Shown: positions 1-11,403, counted from the stretch's first letter. The stretch: DNA of 64,000 nt from Tolypeutes matacus (GCA_026826555.1 JAKSZT010053928.1:45905251-45969250), one strand, 5' to 3'. Made by a program: numbers and translations. The notes: generated by a model from the sequence alone, not told the origin.

Positions 1-599
1 TGAGATGCCAATCTTGTAGGAACTTAGAGCACTGTTACAGGTTTCCAAAGTGTTTCTCCATTTTCTGAAGCCCTGTCCCTGATGAGTTAATTCAGACAAT
101 GGATATAATATTTATGAATATCCTCAGTAGGTTGAAGTATATTTCTATATGAAATGCTTATATTGAAGTGAGTCAGTAATGTTTTATCTATATGGTAATG
201 ACATTGAGTTGCTAATTTCTTTTAAATCATATTATCCAGTGTGCATATCCTTGCTCCCTAAAAGTAAAATTCTCTTTTTGAAAGCTATTTAGAAGAAGAT
301 TTAGAAAATTATTGGCTTTTATAAAAGGTGCCTTAATTAGTGCCTTATTTCTAATCAGATTATTACAAATGAGCATGTACTATCCCTTTTACTGAATAGC
401 AACTACAGATTGATACAAAAGCAATTTAATTAACAACAAACTCTTGGTGTTTCCAGATTATTATTAAAGCAAATTAGAAATATGTGATGAATTCTTTCAT
501 GGAAGTGACAGGTTTGAAAGCAATTTCAGGTTCTTATCAAAATCTGACTCTCCTATATCACTTCATTATTTCCCATTCTATTTTTTGCAATTTAGCATT
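1..599. other. unique AT-rich DNA
   Basis: AT-rich sequence with no repeat family, RNA gene or coding region that I can recognise on either strand. Confidence 0.5.
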
Positions 600-1130
600 A
601 ATATTTTTATTAAAATAATACTTGCTCATTATAAATATTTCCAGACATGTTCAAAGAAGGAAAATTCACCCAACATTTTGGACTATATCCATCCTCCCTC
701 CTTCCCTTCTTCCCTCTCTCCCTTCTTCCCTCCCTTCTCCCTTCCTTTCTTATTTCCTTCCTAGCTTCCTTCCTTTTCCCATTGATTTATTAGGAATAAT
801 GTTGAGTATATAATCTTTGCATATATGTTCTTTGATTTTCTTGTTTTCATGAACACGATCGTAGTGTTTTCCAGTGGAATTATAAAATTTGAATAAATAT
901 TTTTACTGGCTACATTATATCCCATTAATGACTAAATCTTATTTTGCCAATCACCAACTGAATTTTCCTTTTTTTTCTCCTATTTTTAATAGCACTGTAG
1001 TGAACATCCTTGTTTGTAAGAATTTATCCCACATATTACTAATGTCTCAGAAAATTTTATTAGAAGTAAAGTTGTTTGGTCAATGCTGTACAGAATATTT
1101 TCTTAAGATTTTTTTAAAGTAGAAAAAATT
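600..1130 (-). repeat. possible ancient L1-like remnant
   Basis: The part around 890-1130 has the feel of the reverse complement of an old LINE ORF2 end: the phrase near 993-1012, reading cactgtagtgaacatcc, matches the usual 'contained n ... tgcaatgaacatcc' wording of such remnants. It is too diverged for a firm family name. A pyrimidine tract (684-780) interrupts it. Confidence 0.3.
684..780. repeat. CT-rich low-complexity tract (TTCCC/TTCCT)
   Basis: Nearly pure pyrimidine on the plus strand, made of irregular ccttcc and ttccctcc units. The 63-residue Ser/Leu/Pro open frame across it is a by-product of base composition, not a gene. Confidence 0.85.
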
Positions 1131-2515
1131 TTCATCTGTTGAGATTATTGCACTTCAATCCCAAACTATTGGTTGGTTTAAGGAGATAGAGGATTCAAGT
1201 GTTCTTTTCCCTGTGATTTTATGAATGTCTTGAAATGGATAGATGCTAAATTTATTTTGATAATTGTTGCCTTTAAGATTTTCTAATTATAATCATGTTT
1301 TCTGATTGAGGTGATCTGATAACTGGGGAGAATCATCATGCATCGTTTAATTTACCCAATTGTTGTTCCTTTGGGAGTAGGTGATAAGGATAATAAAACG
1401 CTTCCATTTCTATTGTTTTTATATAAAATAGAAGATCATTTTTAATTAATCACTGGATGATTTGTTTAGAGATTTTAGATCCCTCCTGCTTTGCATATGC
1501 ATTTGTTTATTCAATAATGAATTTATTTATGTAGCAATAAATAAAGGAAAAGGAGAAAAAATGAATGAGAGGGGATCCTCAAGGAGAGATCAAGGAGTTC
1601 ATGAGCTAATGATAATATAGAGATATATTCTGCTAAATTGTGGGAAGCTGAAAAGTAGCAGCCTCTAACACTAGGGAATGACACCACAGAGGAAAGATGC
1701 TACCCTTGGCTTTTTGAGGTCAGGCTTGGGGCTGGGACTAACAGGGGTGTGTGTAAAAATGTGCCGCCCTGGACTGCTTTACTGGCATATTTCTCAGGCT
1801 AATTGCTGATGCTTCTATCTTGCTCTGCACAGATTGACAGATTGATTTCACACTGCTTCCTCTGACAGCTTTTCTGTCATGTCAACATCTTACATTTTAG
1901 AAATTGTGAAAAGGGGCCATTTGGGAAGAATATATCAAGGCATGGAATTCATCATCTAACCTTCCATTTTCCCCATCCCCCTCCTTTATGCCACTTACAA
2001 TAATAGTAATTTAGATGCATGGTTGTGAACAAAGTTCTCATGAGGTTCAAGTGAGATCCAGTAACAGTGTCCCTATTCCATAGTCTAAGCCGTAGGAACT
2101 AAATTCTTAGCACATCAATTATTCTCTATCACTGGAATTCCTTCTTGGGCACATATTCCTTTTAATTGGGGTGTCCCCTGACCCCATGCTTCCATTCATA
2201 TGCACTGCCTGCGGGATACGAAAGGACTTCATATAATTACTACACTCATTCTAACTGGAAGTATAATGCTATCACAGAAGAAATCACTGCAAAACATTAC
2301 AATTAGTATATTAATTGGTGCCAGGTTTTATTGTACCCACCTTAAGGACTGAAGCAGTGCAGAGAAAGGAGAGCTATATGTGGAATGAAGTAGACTTGAT
2401 GTGCCCTCAGGGTCTGAGCAGGTAAAAGGAAAAGGGTGAGCATTTTTGGTGTGGGGCACAGCTTGAGCAATATGATAATAAACTTTTCTCTGTCTTGCTT
2501 TTGGGTAAAACATGA
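1131..2515. other. unique DNA
   Basis: No coding region or named repeat recognised. There is a short A-rich patch near 1530-1565 and a more GC-rich patch near 1690-1780. Confidence 0.45.
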
Positions 2516-2523
2516 TTTTAGAG

Positions 2524-2732
2524 CAGGAGTTCTTAACTTTTTTTGTTCCACACACCCCTTTGCCAGTCAGGTGAAAACCACGGACCCCTTACTAAGTCCA
2601 CACTATACTGTGTATTATTTAATAAATATATCACACCCCCACCAACACGTCCCCACAAGATTAATGTTTTTTTATTATTATTTCAATTCAAGCTGATGGA
2701 ACTTGAATAAGTTCCCTTGTTAAGAACTCTTG
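2524..2732 (-). mobile_element. non-autonomous hAT element, copy 1 of 3
   Basis: A 209-bp element begins caggagttcttaac and ends with its inverted form gttaagaactcttg. It is flanked by a perfect 8-bp target-site duplication, ttttagag, at 2516-2523 and 2733-2740. Eight-bp duplications and a CAGG.GTTCT-type terminal repeat are the hallmarks of hAT (Charlie-like) DNA transposons. The interior, with ggtgaaaaccacggacccc and an AT-rich centre, aligns by eye with the elements at 27432-27645 and 31845-32043 in opposite orientation. No transposase is encoded, so it would have been moved in trans. The strand is assigned relative to the other two copies, which I call plus. Confidence 0.9.
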
Positions 2733-2740
2733 TTTTAGAG

Positions 2741-3295
2741 AATGGAAAGCTTTTACAAGGTTTCTCATTTTAGTTTTGTGCAAAGGTGGAGAAATGTGGT
2801 CTGGAGGCTAAATCTATGTGGTGGATTAGATTATGGTTGAATTATTGCTCCCAAAGGGAGATTGATGTCAACCAGAAGACCGTATTGATGGCATGCTACA
2901 AGCCACTTTTCATAGCTCTGAGGCTGTTCAATTTTTTGTTCAGTGGCTTGGATGAAAATAATAGAAACTGAGCATATCCCATTTTCAGATAATGCAATGC
3001 ATGGTGCATTTTAAAATACTTTCCACTGAAGAAAGATGCTATACATAAGAAAAAAGATATTTAATAGAAACATATCAGATCTGGAGTGGTTCTAAAATCA
3101 AGCATACAGTTACAGCATCAGATAGGTATGGCTTAGTAGCAATCTGTACTTGAAAACTTGACAATGATCTCAATATAAATGGCTCCCAAAAAGGTAATAT
3201 CAGCACAGGCTACATTAATGGGAATGAGTGAGGCCATCATCTCTTCGACTCTGTGCTGATCAAATTATACTGAAAATCATTGTGTTCAGTGGAGA
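2741..3295. other. unique DNA
   Basis: No recognisable feature. The 61-residue open frame at 2786-2971 shows no family resemblance and no splice or promoter context. Confidence 0.4.
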
Positions 3296-3730
3296 TGTTA
3301 TGAGTTGGCTTGTGTTCCCCCAAGAGATATGTTAGAGTCCTCACCTCCAGTCCCATGAATGTGATCCTATTTGGAAATAGGATCTTTGAAGATGTTATTA
3401 GTTAAGATGAGCCAAAATGAATTAGGGTGAGTCCTAATCCAATATGACTGGTGTCTTTATAGGAAGTGGATGTTTGGACACAGCCTGTAGGAGATAGAGG
3501 AGATGGCCATGTGATGAAAGCAGAGAATGAGTTATGTCACAAGCCGAAGAATGCCATGGATTGCTGGCAAGTCACTGCCAGAACTCTATAGACCTTGAAG
3601 GAAATGTTGCCTTAATGACACCTTGATTTTAGACTTCTGCATTCCAGAACTGTGACATAATATATTGCTGTTGTTTTAAGCCACCCAGTCTGTGTTACTT
3701 AGTTTAATATCTTAGCCAACTAAGATATTA
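3296..3730 (+). mobile_element. MLT1-type MaLR solo LTR
   Basis: The sequence follows the MLT1 LTR pattern from end to end: a tgttatgagttg start, the 'aatccaatatgactggtgtc' block near 3436-3460, the 'tttggacacag' block, and the 'tgttttaagccacccagtctg' block just before the 3' end. MLT1 LTRs are non-autonomous relatives of ERVL spread before placental orders split. Boundaries are approximate and I did not find a clean duplication. Confidence 0.85.
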
Positions 3731-3858
3731 AAAGGAACTTGATGGACACATTGGAATGTATTCAGAAAAGAATGACCAGGAAAGTAATGACTCAAGAGGA
3801 CATGATCTGGGGTATGGATGATGGAAATGGAATGTTAGCCTCAAGATCAGTGTTGGGG

Positions 3859-4317
3859 TAGTGTTGGAGATTGAATCATGTTCCCCAGAAAAGGCATGTT
3901 CAAGTCCCAACTCCTGGTCCTGTGAGTGTGAACCCATTTTCAAAGAGGACCTTTGGAGATATTATTCAGGTGTGCCCAAATGGAAGGATAGTGGGTCTTA
4001 ATCCAGTATGGCTGTAATCCTTATAAGCAAAGGAACTCAGACACAGAAGGAGAGAAGCCATGGGAAGGAGCCAGAAGTCAACAGAACCTGGAAGAGAAAG
4101 GAAAAGAGACCTCCATGTGCATTGACATCTCACGATAAAGCTAAGGACCAAGAACCACTGGCAACCAGCCCCAGAAGGCTGCAGTCTTCAGAGAGAAAAC
4201 ATCAACATTGCTGACACCTCCATTGTGGCCCTCTAGCCTCAATACTGTGAGCCAAAAAAATTCCCATTGTTTAAGCCAAACCATCGTACAATATTTGCTT
4301 TAGCATTTGGGAAACTA
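3859..4317 (+). mobile_element. second MLT1-like LTR
   Basis: It has the same block order as the neighbouring MLT1 LTR but is more diverged: a 'gttggagattgaatcatg' start, 'cttaatccagtatggctgtaatccttataag' (4004-4026 region), 'cagacacagaaggagag', then 'attgtttaagccaaacc' near the 3' end. It lies in the same orientation some 130 bp downstream of the previous LTR. The two differ too much to be a simple recent provirus pair. Confidence 0.7.
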
Positions 4318-4365
4318 AAATGGACAGATTCAGAGTGAACAAATAAGCTTTCTTTAAATCTTCAT

Positions 4366-4402
4366 TGGTTGTCTGTCTGTCTGTTTATTTGTGTGTCTGT
4401 TT
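4366..4402. repeat. degenerate GTCT microsatellite
   Basis: About four clean gtct units are followed by decayed gttt and gtgt units. Confidence 0.7.
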
Positions 4403-4494
4403 GGAATAAGGATTCAATTTAGTTTGTATTTCCCTGAAAGGTCAAATTAGGACAAATCTTTGAAGGTTTCTGGAAGTTATATTTTGATACCTTG

Positions 4495-5168
4495 TGTAGC
4501 AGTTTGATATTATTGATGAATTCCAAAAAGAAATATTGGATTATGTTTGTAAACTGGTCTTTTCATCTGGGCATATTAGCATGAATTGGATTCAGAGATT
4601 TTACTTTTACTTGATTAAATAATGATTAAGGCTTTGATTGGGCCACGTCAGTAGGACATTGAGTCCCCACCCCATTGGTGGATGGAGACTCACAGATTAA
4701 ACTACATGGCAGAGCAGAGGAGTTAGTTGGAGATTTGATGTTGGGGTTTTGATGTGGAACCTGGGGATGTAAAGACATGGAGAAGGAGGACACAAGGGAG
4801 TTTTAATGCTGGAGCCCCAGGAAATAAGCAAACAGAGGAGCAGAGCAGCTGAGCCCAGAGAGAACTGAGCCCTGGGGATAAAAACAGAGCTGGCCACTTG
4901 AAAGTCTACAGATGGCCTTGTGGAGAGAGCAGAGCAGCTAAGCCTGGAGAGAAACAAGCCCTGGGAAGAGAGGAACCCAGGAAGCCTGAACTCTTGGCAG
5001 ATGTTGGCAGCCATCTTGAGCCAACACGTGGCAACAGACTTTGGTGAAGGAAGTAACTTATGCTTTATGGCCTGGTAACTGTAAGCTTCTACCCCAAATA
5101 AATACCCTTTATAAAAGCCAACAGATTTCTGGCATTTTGCATCAGTACCCCTTTGGCTGACTAATACA
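4495..5168 (+). mobile_element. solo LTR (MaLR/ERVL-like, lineage type), copy A
   Basis: This 674-bp element starts tgtagcagtttgatatt, ends gactaataca, and is flanked by a perfect 5-bp duplication ccttg (4490-4494 and 5169-5173), the usual size for ERVL/MaLR insertions. A polyadenylation signal AATAAA lies at 5097-5102, about 66 bp before the 3' end, where an LTR R region would end. The middle is rich in purine-heavy agcagagcagct and gagaga phrases. A second copy of the same family is at 54738-55370. No internal retroviral sequence is attached, so this is a recombined solo LTR. I do not know its database name. Confidence 0.88.
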
Positions 5169-5173
5169 CCTTG

Positions 5174-5864
5174 TAGCAGAATGTCTTTGCAGAGCTGCAT
5201 GGGCTGCCTGGGAGATGGTGAGTTCCCTGGGACTCAAGGTGCTCAGGCATAGGCAGGCAGCCACTTGGCAATGAATTATTGAGGCCATTCAAGAAATGAA
5301 CAAAAATAGTTAGATAGCTGAGAGTCTTCTGACTCTGGGTTTTTATAACTTCTTTTGAAAGAAAATTCTATCAAATTCTGTGAGACTTGGATGAAGCCTC
5401 ATGATATTAATTACATATATTTAACTTCCCTTTACAGTTCAACTTGATATGGCAGGTAAAAGAGAAAAGATGGTAAAGTCAAAATGATAAAATCTATAAT
5501 CTCAACCTTGACATTAAATCTACTTCAGTTTGTCCTATAGATCTTGGAGATAGAACATTTTGAAAAGGCGAGATTTGCATCATTAAAAGCAACCATATGC
5601 TTTAGGGCAAACCTCTACAGTTCCTAGTTCAGAAAATTCTCAAGGTTGAAAATGATTTCCCAATATTCTAAGATATTATAAAATACTTTTAAATACTCTG
5701 AGTATAAAATAGATTACTTCAAATCAGTTTTGCTTGAGGCTCAAGAGTTCTGCCTCTTTGGGCTGAAGTTGAATAAAAAAAGGAACAAGAGCCCAGGGGT
5801 AGAAAATTCAGTTTTTAATATACATAAAATGCTACTTAATAACAGTTGAGGGAATATTTTTTCA
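5174..5864. other. unique DNA
   Basis: No recognisable repeat or coding region. It becomes AT-rich after 5400. Confidence 0.4.
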
Positions 5865-6080
5865 TTTATTCATTCATTGATCCTGCAAAGACTTACAGAG
5901 CAGCTGTGCCGTGACAAGCAGCAGGAACATAAAGTGCATCAGAAATCACCCTTGATCTTGAACTCTCCGTCTGGTAGGAGAGAAATCATTTTGTGCAATA
6001 TGCTAGGTGCTCTTATGGAGGTTTGTACAAAGTGCAGGGAAGTGCTGGAGGGCATCAAACCAGCAGTGGAAGAAAGGCCA
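5865..6080 (-). mobile_element. L2 3'-end fragment
   Basis: The plus strand reads tcatttattcattcattgatc at the left, followed by a diverged 'tgctaggtgctcttatgga' phrase, which is the reverse complement of the 3' end of LINE-2. L2 is a long-dead LINE of early mammals. Confidence 0.55.
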
Positions 6081-6650
6081 ATATGTTCAGCCTATACATT
6101 TGTTACGTGTCTATAATATGCACATCTGTACACGTGTACACATAGCATCTTGTCTACTTCTGTAGACAGGAAAAAGATAGCCAGAGAGCTTAAAAAGCAT
6201 ATAGACCGAAAGGCTAAAGGAGCTGCAGAAATGCAGCTTCCTCTTTTATCAAGAGGCTTTCTTAAAAGGGAAAGAATAAAACTGCTTTAAGAAAAAGCTG
6301 CCCAAACATGAAATCCTAGGCAAAGTATAGTTTGAAGCCTTTGGAGAAATCTTGAAGAAAAGCAAATCAAGCACTTACATGTGCTACTTTTGTTTTAGAT
6401 TTAACGAGTCTTTCTTCTTGACTGCTCAGGATAAACAATTGGATTACTTGACATGCCTCTATACATAATGGATTAGTTAAATTTGGGCTTGTTCTTTCTC
6501 CTAATTCAATGAAATGCGTGAGCTTCTCCACACCAGAATGATTCAAAGGTTTGATTTGTAGGACAGTTTCTGGAAGCTTAAAATTTTTGCCTTTTTATTT
6601 TTTCCAGAAACAAATATCAAACCTCTTTTTGACAAGAATGATGATAAAGG
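6081..6650. other. unique DNA
   Basis: AT-rich with no family recognised. Confidence 0.4.
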
Positions 6651-6699
6651 GGAAAATAAAGCTAATGGGAGAATAATATTCCCATTAGCTTTATTTTCC
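6651..6699. repeat. perfect 20-bp inverted repeat
   Basis: The left arm is 6651-6670 (ggaaaataaagctaatggga) and the right arm is its exact reverse complement at 6680-6699, with a 9-nt AT-rich spacer. Such a perfect hairpin stands out in otherwise diverged neutral DNA. I see no terminal repeat signature of a known transposon around it. Confidence 0.95.
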
Positions 6700-6960
6700 T
6701 TTCAGAAGTTAACGTAATCAGAATACTTTGGGAGGAATAAAATACAAGTATAAATTTTAAGTGTATGAACTTAGGGCACGGAGCTTATTTTTTTTTCCCC
6801 TGCTGCTTCATTTCAGCCTACTTATAATATGTTTAGTAAATGGGTTTGCTTTAGTCTGATGAGTATTCTCAGCAGTGTGCTCAGAGCTGTGGAAGCCAAA
6901 AGGCCCGGCATGTGGACAGAGTCGTTGGAAGTACAGTGTGTGGAATCCTGGTTCAGCGGA

Positions 6961-7012
6961 GCTGGCCACAAGCTGGCCACGGGCTGGCCACGAGCTGGCC
7001 ATGGCTGGCCAC
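6961..7012 (+). repeat. GC-rich 11-bp minisatellite, about 5 units
   Basis: Five tandem units of gctggccac plus two variable bases begin at 6961, 6972, 6983, 6994 and 7004; the last two are shortened to 10 and 9 bp. Each unit carries the palindrome TGGCCA or a close variant. Open frames over this stretch on both strands are repeat artefacts. Confidence 0.9.
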
Positions 7013-7890
7013 TCTGGGCACCAAGATGCGGACCACAGAGAGATGTGTAAGAAGACTCCTTGCTTTGAGATTTAAAATTTCTCACCATTAAAAAAAAAGT
7101 AGATTATAAAACCAAATTTATCAGTGAGATGAAATTATTTATATGAGACCATTTTACTAAAAGAATAAACACAGGGACCTTGTTACTAATCTCTGAATTC
7201 TACACATAGCTCAGTATAAGATGTGAGTGAAGGTTTCCCTTGAATATTGAACTGCTGTGGGGTCTGTGGCCATTTGTTTACGTGCCGTGAACTGTTGGGT
7301 TGAGGCAAGAGTGGTGAGTCAACTGGCAGGTAGAAATGGAGGTGGGCATCTGTGGATAAGCTGTGTTGGTGCCTAATGCCATGAACTTTACCTTTGCACC
7401 TAGCAAACTTCCCACTCCTGTGGGGAGTTACCGAATTGGTTTACCAGGGGTCCTTGCCTGGTGTGCTTCTTGCCTGACTGATCTTCCTCATTTCACCTTA
7501 TTGGGTGGTGCTCAAAACTCACCTGGAAGTTTTCCTTCATTGACTGCACTCTTTGGGTCTCCTCATTGGATGCTCTTACTTCTCACTCATTAAACACAAA
7601 CACCTCAAAGTTGTTCTCTCTGTCTCTTCCATCTTTGCATCCCTTCGCCTCTCACTCTGTACCTTGCACTCTTGTCGCCCTCACTTCTCACTGCCTCTCA
7701 CTTCCTCTCCCCCCTGTCCTTGTCATCTCACCCCCTCCACAACCCCAGCTATCACCTCCACAGAGATGCTACCAGAGGGGAACCTGTAGCTTCTATTACT
7801 CTTGTAAGCTTTGACCTTGAGTGTGACCTTCATAGTTGGTATCGTAATCTAGCTATGATGCCAGCATGTTCAGAGGCAAGCTCATCTTAG
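7013..7890. other. unique DNA with a pyrimidine-rich part
   Basis: The interval 7560-7760 is rich in C and T on the plus strand, giving several overlapping Ser/Pro open frames that I do not believe. No clear repeat family is visible. Confidence 0.4.
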
Positions 7891-7891
7891 A

Positions 7892-8140
7892 GAGGCGGCA
7901 CAGCATGGTTCCAAGGGCATAGACTCTGGAGTCAGGCTGCCTGTCTGCTTCCTGCCTCCATCACCTATCAGCCATGGGGCCTTGGTCAAGTTGTGTAACC
8001 TTTCTTTGCCTCAGTATCTTCATCTTTAAAACAGGGTACCAAAACTCTCACAGGGTTGGTGTGAGCATTAAATGAGTGTGTCTGTAAAGGACTTAGATGT
8101 GCCTGGTACATAGTAAGCATACAATAATGTATTAGCTATT
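7892..8140 (+). mobile_element. MIR SINE, near full length
   Basis: It carries in order the MIR tRNA-like head (cagcatggttcc...gactctggagtcagg), the core (ccttggtcaagttgtgtaacc, cctcagtatcttcatcttt), and the tail (gagcattaaatgagtg...gcctggtacatagtaagca). MIR is a tRNA-derived SINE of ancestral mammals that used L2 machinery. Confidence 0.93.
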
Positions 8141-8159
8141 TTTTGTTGTTTGCATTTTC

Positions 8160-8990
8160 CTTTATCCCTAGAAATCTCCAGGCTCCTGCAAGTTTCCCTT
8201 CATAATATCTTATATATTTGTGGCATTAATCTTCTAGCTATCCAAGCTTGAAACCTAGGACTCCCATTCTTCTCTCATCATTGACGTTCTATAAACTGTC
8301 AAGCCTTTTAGATTTTCCAGTTATTATGCTTCTCACATTTTTGCCTTTTTTCCACCATTATTACCATTATTACCACATTAATTCTTCCTGCAACCACTGG
8401 GAGAGCTTTCTAATTCGACTCCTGTAATTGTTCAGTCCTCACCTTCTCTTTGCATGGTCTGCCTCTGCACACAAAGCTGATTTCCCTGAAGCACATACAC
8501 AATCATGCCATCATCTATTGAAACCACTACCATTAGCACCCTGTGCCACTCCTGCCACAAACACATACATATACACACAGTGGCTTCCATCAAACACTGA
8601 AGGACGTTGAAATCCCTTAGCCCAGTAACCAGGTCCTGTTCAACCTATCTTTTTTGACTTATTGATCACTATTGTTTCTTTTTCTTTAATTCTGTACAAA
8701 GACTCCATGTTACTGCCAACTCTTCCAATTTTTATTCCCTAAAAATACTTAGCTTCCACTTACCTCTATGCCTCTGTTCACCCACTCCCTCTTCCTGGAC
8801 TCTCCCTTGCTCACCTTCCCAGTGCTGTCAAAATCCTATCTGTTCCTCTGGGACCAACTGGAATGCCACCTATCTTATTACACCCTCTCTGATCACCCCA
8901 GTAAAAAGTGATCCCTCCATGCAATAGCGAAGCAACACTTAGCACTTACTTCTCCGAGGAGCACTTTGCTTGCTTCAGTGCAAAGTTCTG
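8160..8990 (+). mobile_element. L2 fragment
   Basis: Phrases typical of the distal L2 ORF2/3' region occur in order: 'aactgtcaagccttttagattttccag', 'ttgcatggtctgcctctgc', 'ctcttcctggactctcccttgctc', and 'ccacctatcttattacaccctctctgatcaccc'. It is heavily diverged and directly followed by a MIR. Confidence 0.65.
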
Positions 8991-8994
8991 AGTA

Positions 8995-9170
8995 TCATGG
9001 AGTGAGAACAATCTGGAGTTTGAAGTCTGAGGATCTGGGATTTTAATCCAAAGCCTGCCAGCATGAGCCTCTGTTTTCTCACCTACAAAGTGCTGATCAC
9101 AATAACTCCTACATCACAGGATTTTTGTGAGAATCAAGAGTCAGATATATAGAAGTGTTTTTAAAACTAT
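8995..9170 (+). mobile_element. MIR fragment
   Basis: The 'tggagtttgaagtctgaggatctgggattttaatcc' head, the 'cctctgttttctcacctacaaa' core and the 'caggatttttgtgagaatcaa' segment match the MIR order, with a shortened middle. Confidence 0.7.
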
Positions 9171-9935
9171 TGTCTTTTTAAAAATCTGATTTCATTTAAA
9201 AACTAGTTGTTTTCCATTTTAGTTTTTAACATCTTTTTATCCTACACAACAGCACATAATGCTGGCTTTTCAGAAATGGTTTAATAATGTTTTGTGAATC
9301 AATCCATAAGATTCAACTTACAAGTCATTCTTACTATGACCACTTTCTTTTTAAGAACTCATCTATCATATTAATTGAGATTTACCTGTATTTGGGAGCT
9401 ATCTCAAAGCAGTAAAAATGAGACAGGAGGTTAAATTGTCTGCTACTTCAGCACCTTGCCTTCTTGTATTAGAATGGCCTTTAAATAAATTATTTCCTTA
9501 TCTGAATGAATCACTGAGTCCTGAGAAAATGTTTACTATGCCTCGGGTGATATTAATCTTGGATTATTTTTTTAATCATCCTATAACATTGATTCTGGCC
9601 CCTTGGGATCTTGAAAGGCAAAGAAGTAGTTAAAAGAGTTCCCCCAGGGACAGCACAACCCCTGGGGGACTCTATAGGGAGTCCATGAAGTCCGCTGAGG
9701 AGAGGTGGGTTCAAAGAACAGATGGATTCCCAGGAGCAACAAGGCCACCACCTAGGCCAGGTGTCAGGCTGTGGGTCCAGAGGTGCTGGCAATCAAGTAA
9801 GCTCCTGTTCTGCTTGAGTCAATAAAGTAGGAAAACAAAGTTCAGAGTGCAAGGAAGAAAACCAGGGGACCCTGGCAAATCCCCACAGATAACCCCCCTG
9901 AGAGGCTTCTAGGAAGCTCCTGGTTTAGGCTGGTC
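9171..9935. other. unique DNA
   Basis: No coding region or repeat that I can name. Base composition turns more GC-rich after 9630. Confidence 0.4.
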
Positions 9936-10075
9936 TCTCACACCTGTTATCTCACCTTATCCTTTTAACACCCTGCTGGATAAGGAGGGCAGGGTTCATT
10001 ATCCCCTTGTTTGACAAGAAAGAGAGAGAGGGATGACTCAGGGCTCAACTCTCCTCTGATTAAGCAGGTATATCC
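9936..10075 (-). mobile_element. possible MIR fragment
   Basis: 'gttatctcaccttatccttttaac' followed by 'attatccccttgtttgacaagaa' resembles the reverse complement of the MIR core and tail. It is short and diverged. Confidence 0.45.
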
Positions 10076-10600
10076 AAGCAATACCAGGAGATGTGTACCT
10101 CCAAACAAAAATTCTCTCTAGTTTTGGTTTTTGAAGTTCTTTACAACTTGGCAAAGTTTCTGGTCCTTAGGTTAACCTAAGTGCTTAAACAGTGCAAGGT
10201 GATGTGAGCCCTTCTCTAGATCACGGCACCGAACCTTGAGGACATGAGTCCTTCATTCTCTCAGACCCTGCCTTTCCTCATCTGAAGACTGGGCCTCGCT
10301 GCTGGGGTGCTGACCACCTACCCACTGTATTTAAAAGACCCCTCTTAAGTCAGTCACAAGAGTGGGAACATTTTGGACAATGAATTGCTCTAAAAAATAT
10401 TTATCAATGCCATTTTTAAGGTAATATTTCAAAGGCCAATTTTAAAAATAATATTTATGCATTAACGTAAATTGGAGTGCCACAAAATCCTACATAATAA
10501 AAGTTTTATTATATACTGATTAACAACCTATGCCTAGGTAGAGGTACAAGATTGTTGAGCACATATCAATTAATATGTTTCCTAGATGCCTTTTTAAAAA
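10076..10600. other. unique DNA
   Basis: Nothing recognised. The right half (10380-10600) is AT-rich. Confidence 0.4.
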
Positions 10601-10604
10601 ACTG

Positions 10605-11245
10605 GGCTGAAATCCACATAACATAAAATTGACCATTTTAAAGTGAACAATTCAGGGAAGCAGCTGTGGCTCAGTCAGTGGGGCTCCCGTTTACCATGTG
10701 GGAGGCCCTGGGTTCGGTTCCCGGGGCCTCCTGGTGAGGGCAGGCCTGCCCGCGTGGCGTGGTTGGCTGGCCCGGCGAGCACAGGCAGCAAGGGGGGGAT
10801 AAATGAATAAATGAATAAAATCTTTAAAAAATAAAAAATAAAAAATAAAAAAAATAAAGTGAACAATTCAGTGCCATTTAGTATAGTCACTACGCTGTAC
10901 AACCATCACCTCTATCTAGTTCCAAAACATTTCATCACCCCAAAAGGAAACCCTATACCTATTAAGCATTCACTCCAAATTCCCCTCTCCCCAGGCCTTG
11001 GCAAACACTAATCTGCTTTCTGTCTCTATGGTTTTGCCTTTCTTTAGACATTTCATATAAATTGAATCATACGATATGTGACCTATTGTGTCTTGCTTCT
11101 TTCACTTAGCATAATGTCTCACAGGGCCATCCGTATCAAAGCATCTATCAGTACTTCATTCCTTTTTCTGACTGAATAATCCATTGTATGATATGCCACA
11201 ATTTATTTATCCACTCGTCTATCGATGGACATTTGTATTGTTTCT
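10605..11245 (-). mobile_element. old L1 (L1M) 3' end, split by a DAS SINE
   Basis: The outer parts (10605-10655 and 10856-11245) join into one classic minus-strand L1M 3' end: 'cataacataaaattgaccattttaa', then 'tgtacaaccatcacc', 'ttctgtctctatgg', 'tttcatataaattgaatcata', and finally 'tttatttatccactcgtctat', which is the reverse complement of the ORF2 C-terminus. The DAS SINE at 10656-10855 interrupts it and so is younger. Confidence 0.85.
10656..10855 (+). mobile_element. DAS-type tRNA-Ala-like SINE, with full target-site duplication
   Basis: A 200-bp SINE starts ggaagcagctgtggctcag (tRNA-like A-box region), has the B box near ggttcggttcccgg, then a GC-rich body and an A-rich tail with aaatgaat and aaaaat units after the pre-tail aaaatctttaaaa. 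The 16-bp duplication aaagtgaacaattcag is perfect at 10640-10655 and 10856-10871. The pre-insertion site reads TTTT/AAAG, the L1 endonuclease preference, so it was mobilised by L1. The family is known from armadillos. Confidence 0.95.
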
Positions 11246-11403
11246 TACCAGACTCTTGACTTCTGGGTTCAAAAGGCATCAGTCGGGGTAAAAGACAGAC
11301 AAAATCACCATGGGAATGCAAATGGACTCAGGAGGCCCTGGCCACTCATCCTTCCCTCCCCTGCCTTTCCTGGCAGAGAAGAGTGCTCTGAGGTTAGAAA
11401 AAG

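Noticed and set aside
3296..4317. Two LTRs of a single provirus
   Set aside because: The two MLT1-like LTRs are only about 130 bp apart, too diverged from each other, and have no internal retroviral sequence between.
4697..5200. 167-residue open frame on the minus strand
   Set aside because: It lies almost wholly within a solo LTR (4495-5168), antisense to it, and has no known domain.
6961..7012. CRISPR-like repeat array
   Set aside because: Units are 11 bp with no spacers, in a mammalian genome; it is a minisatellite.
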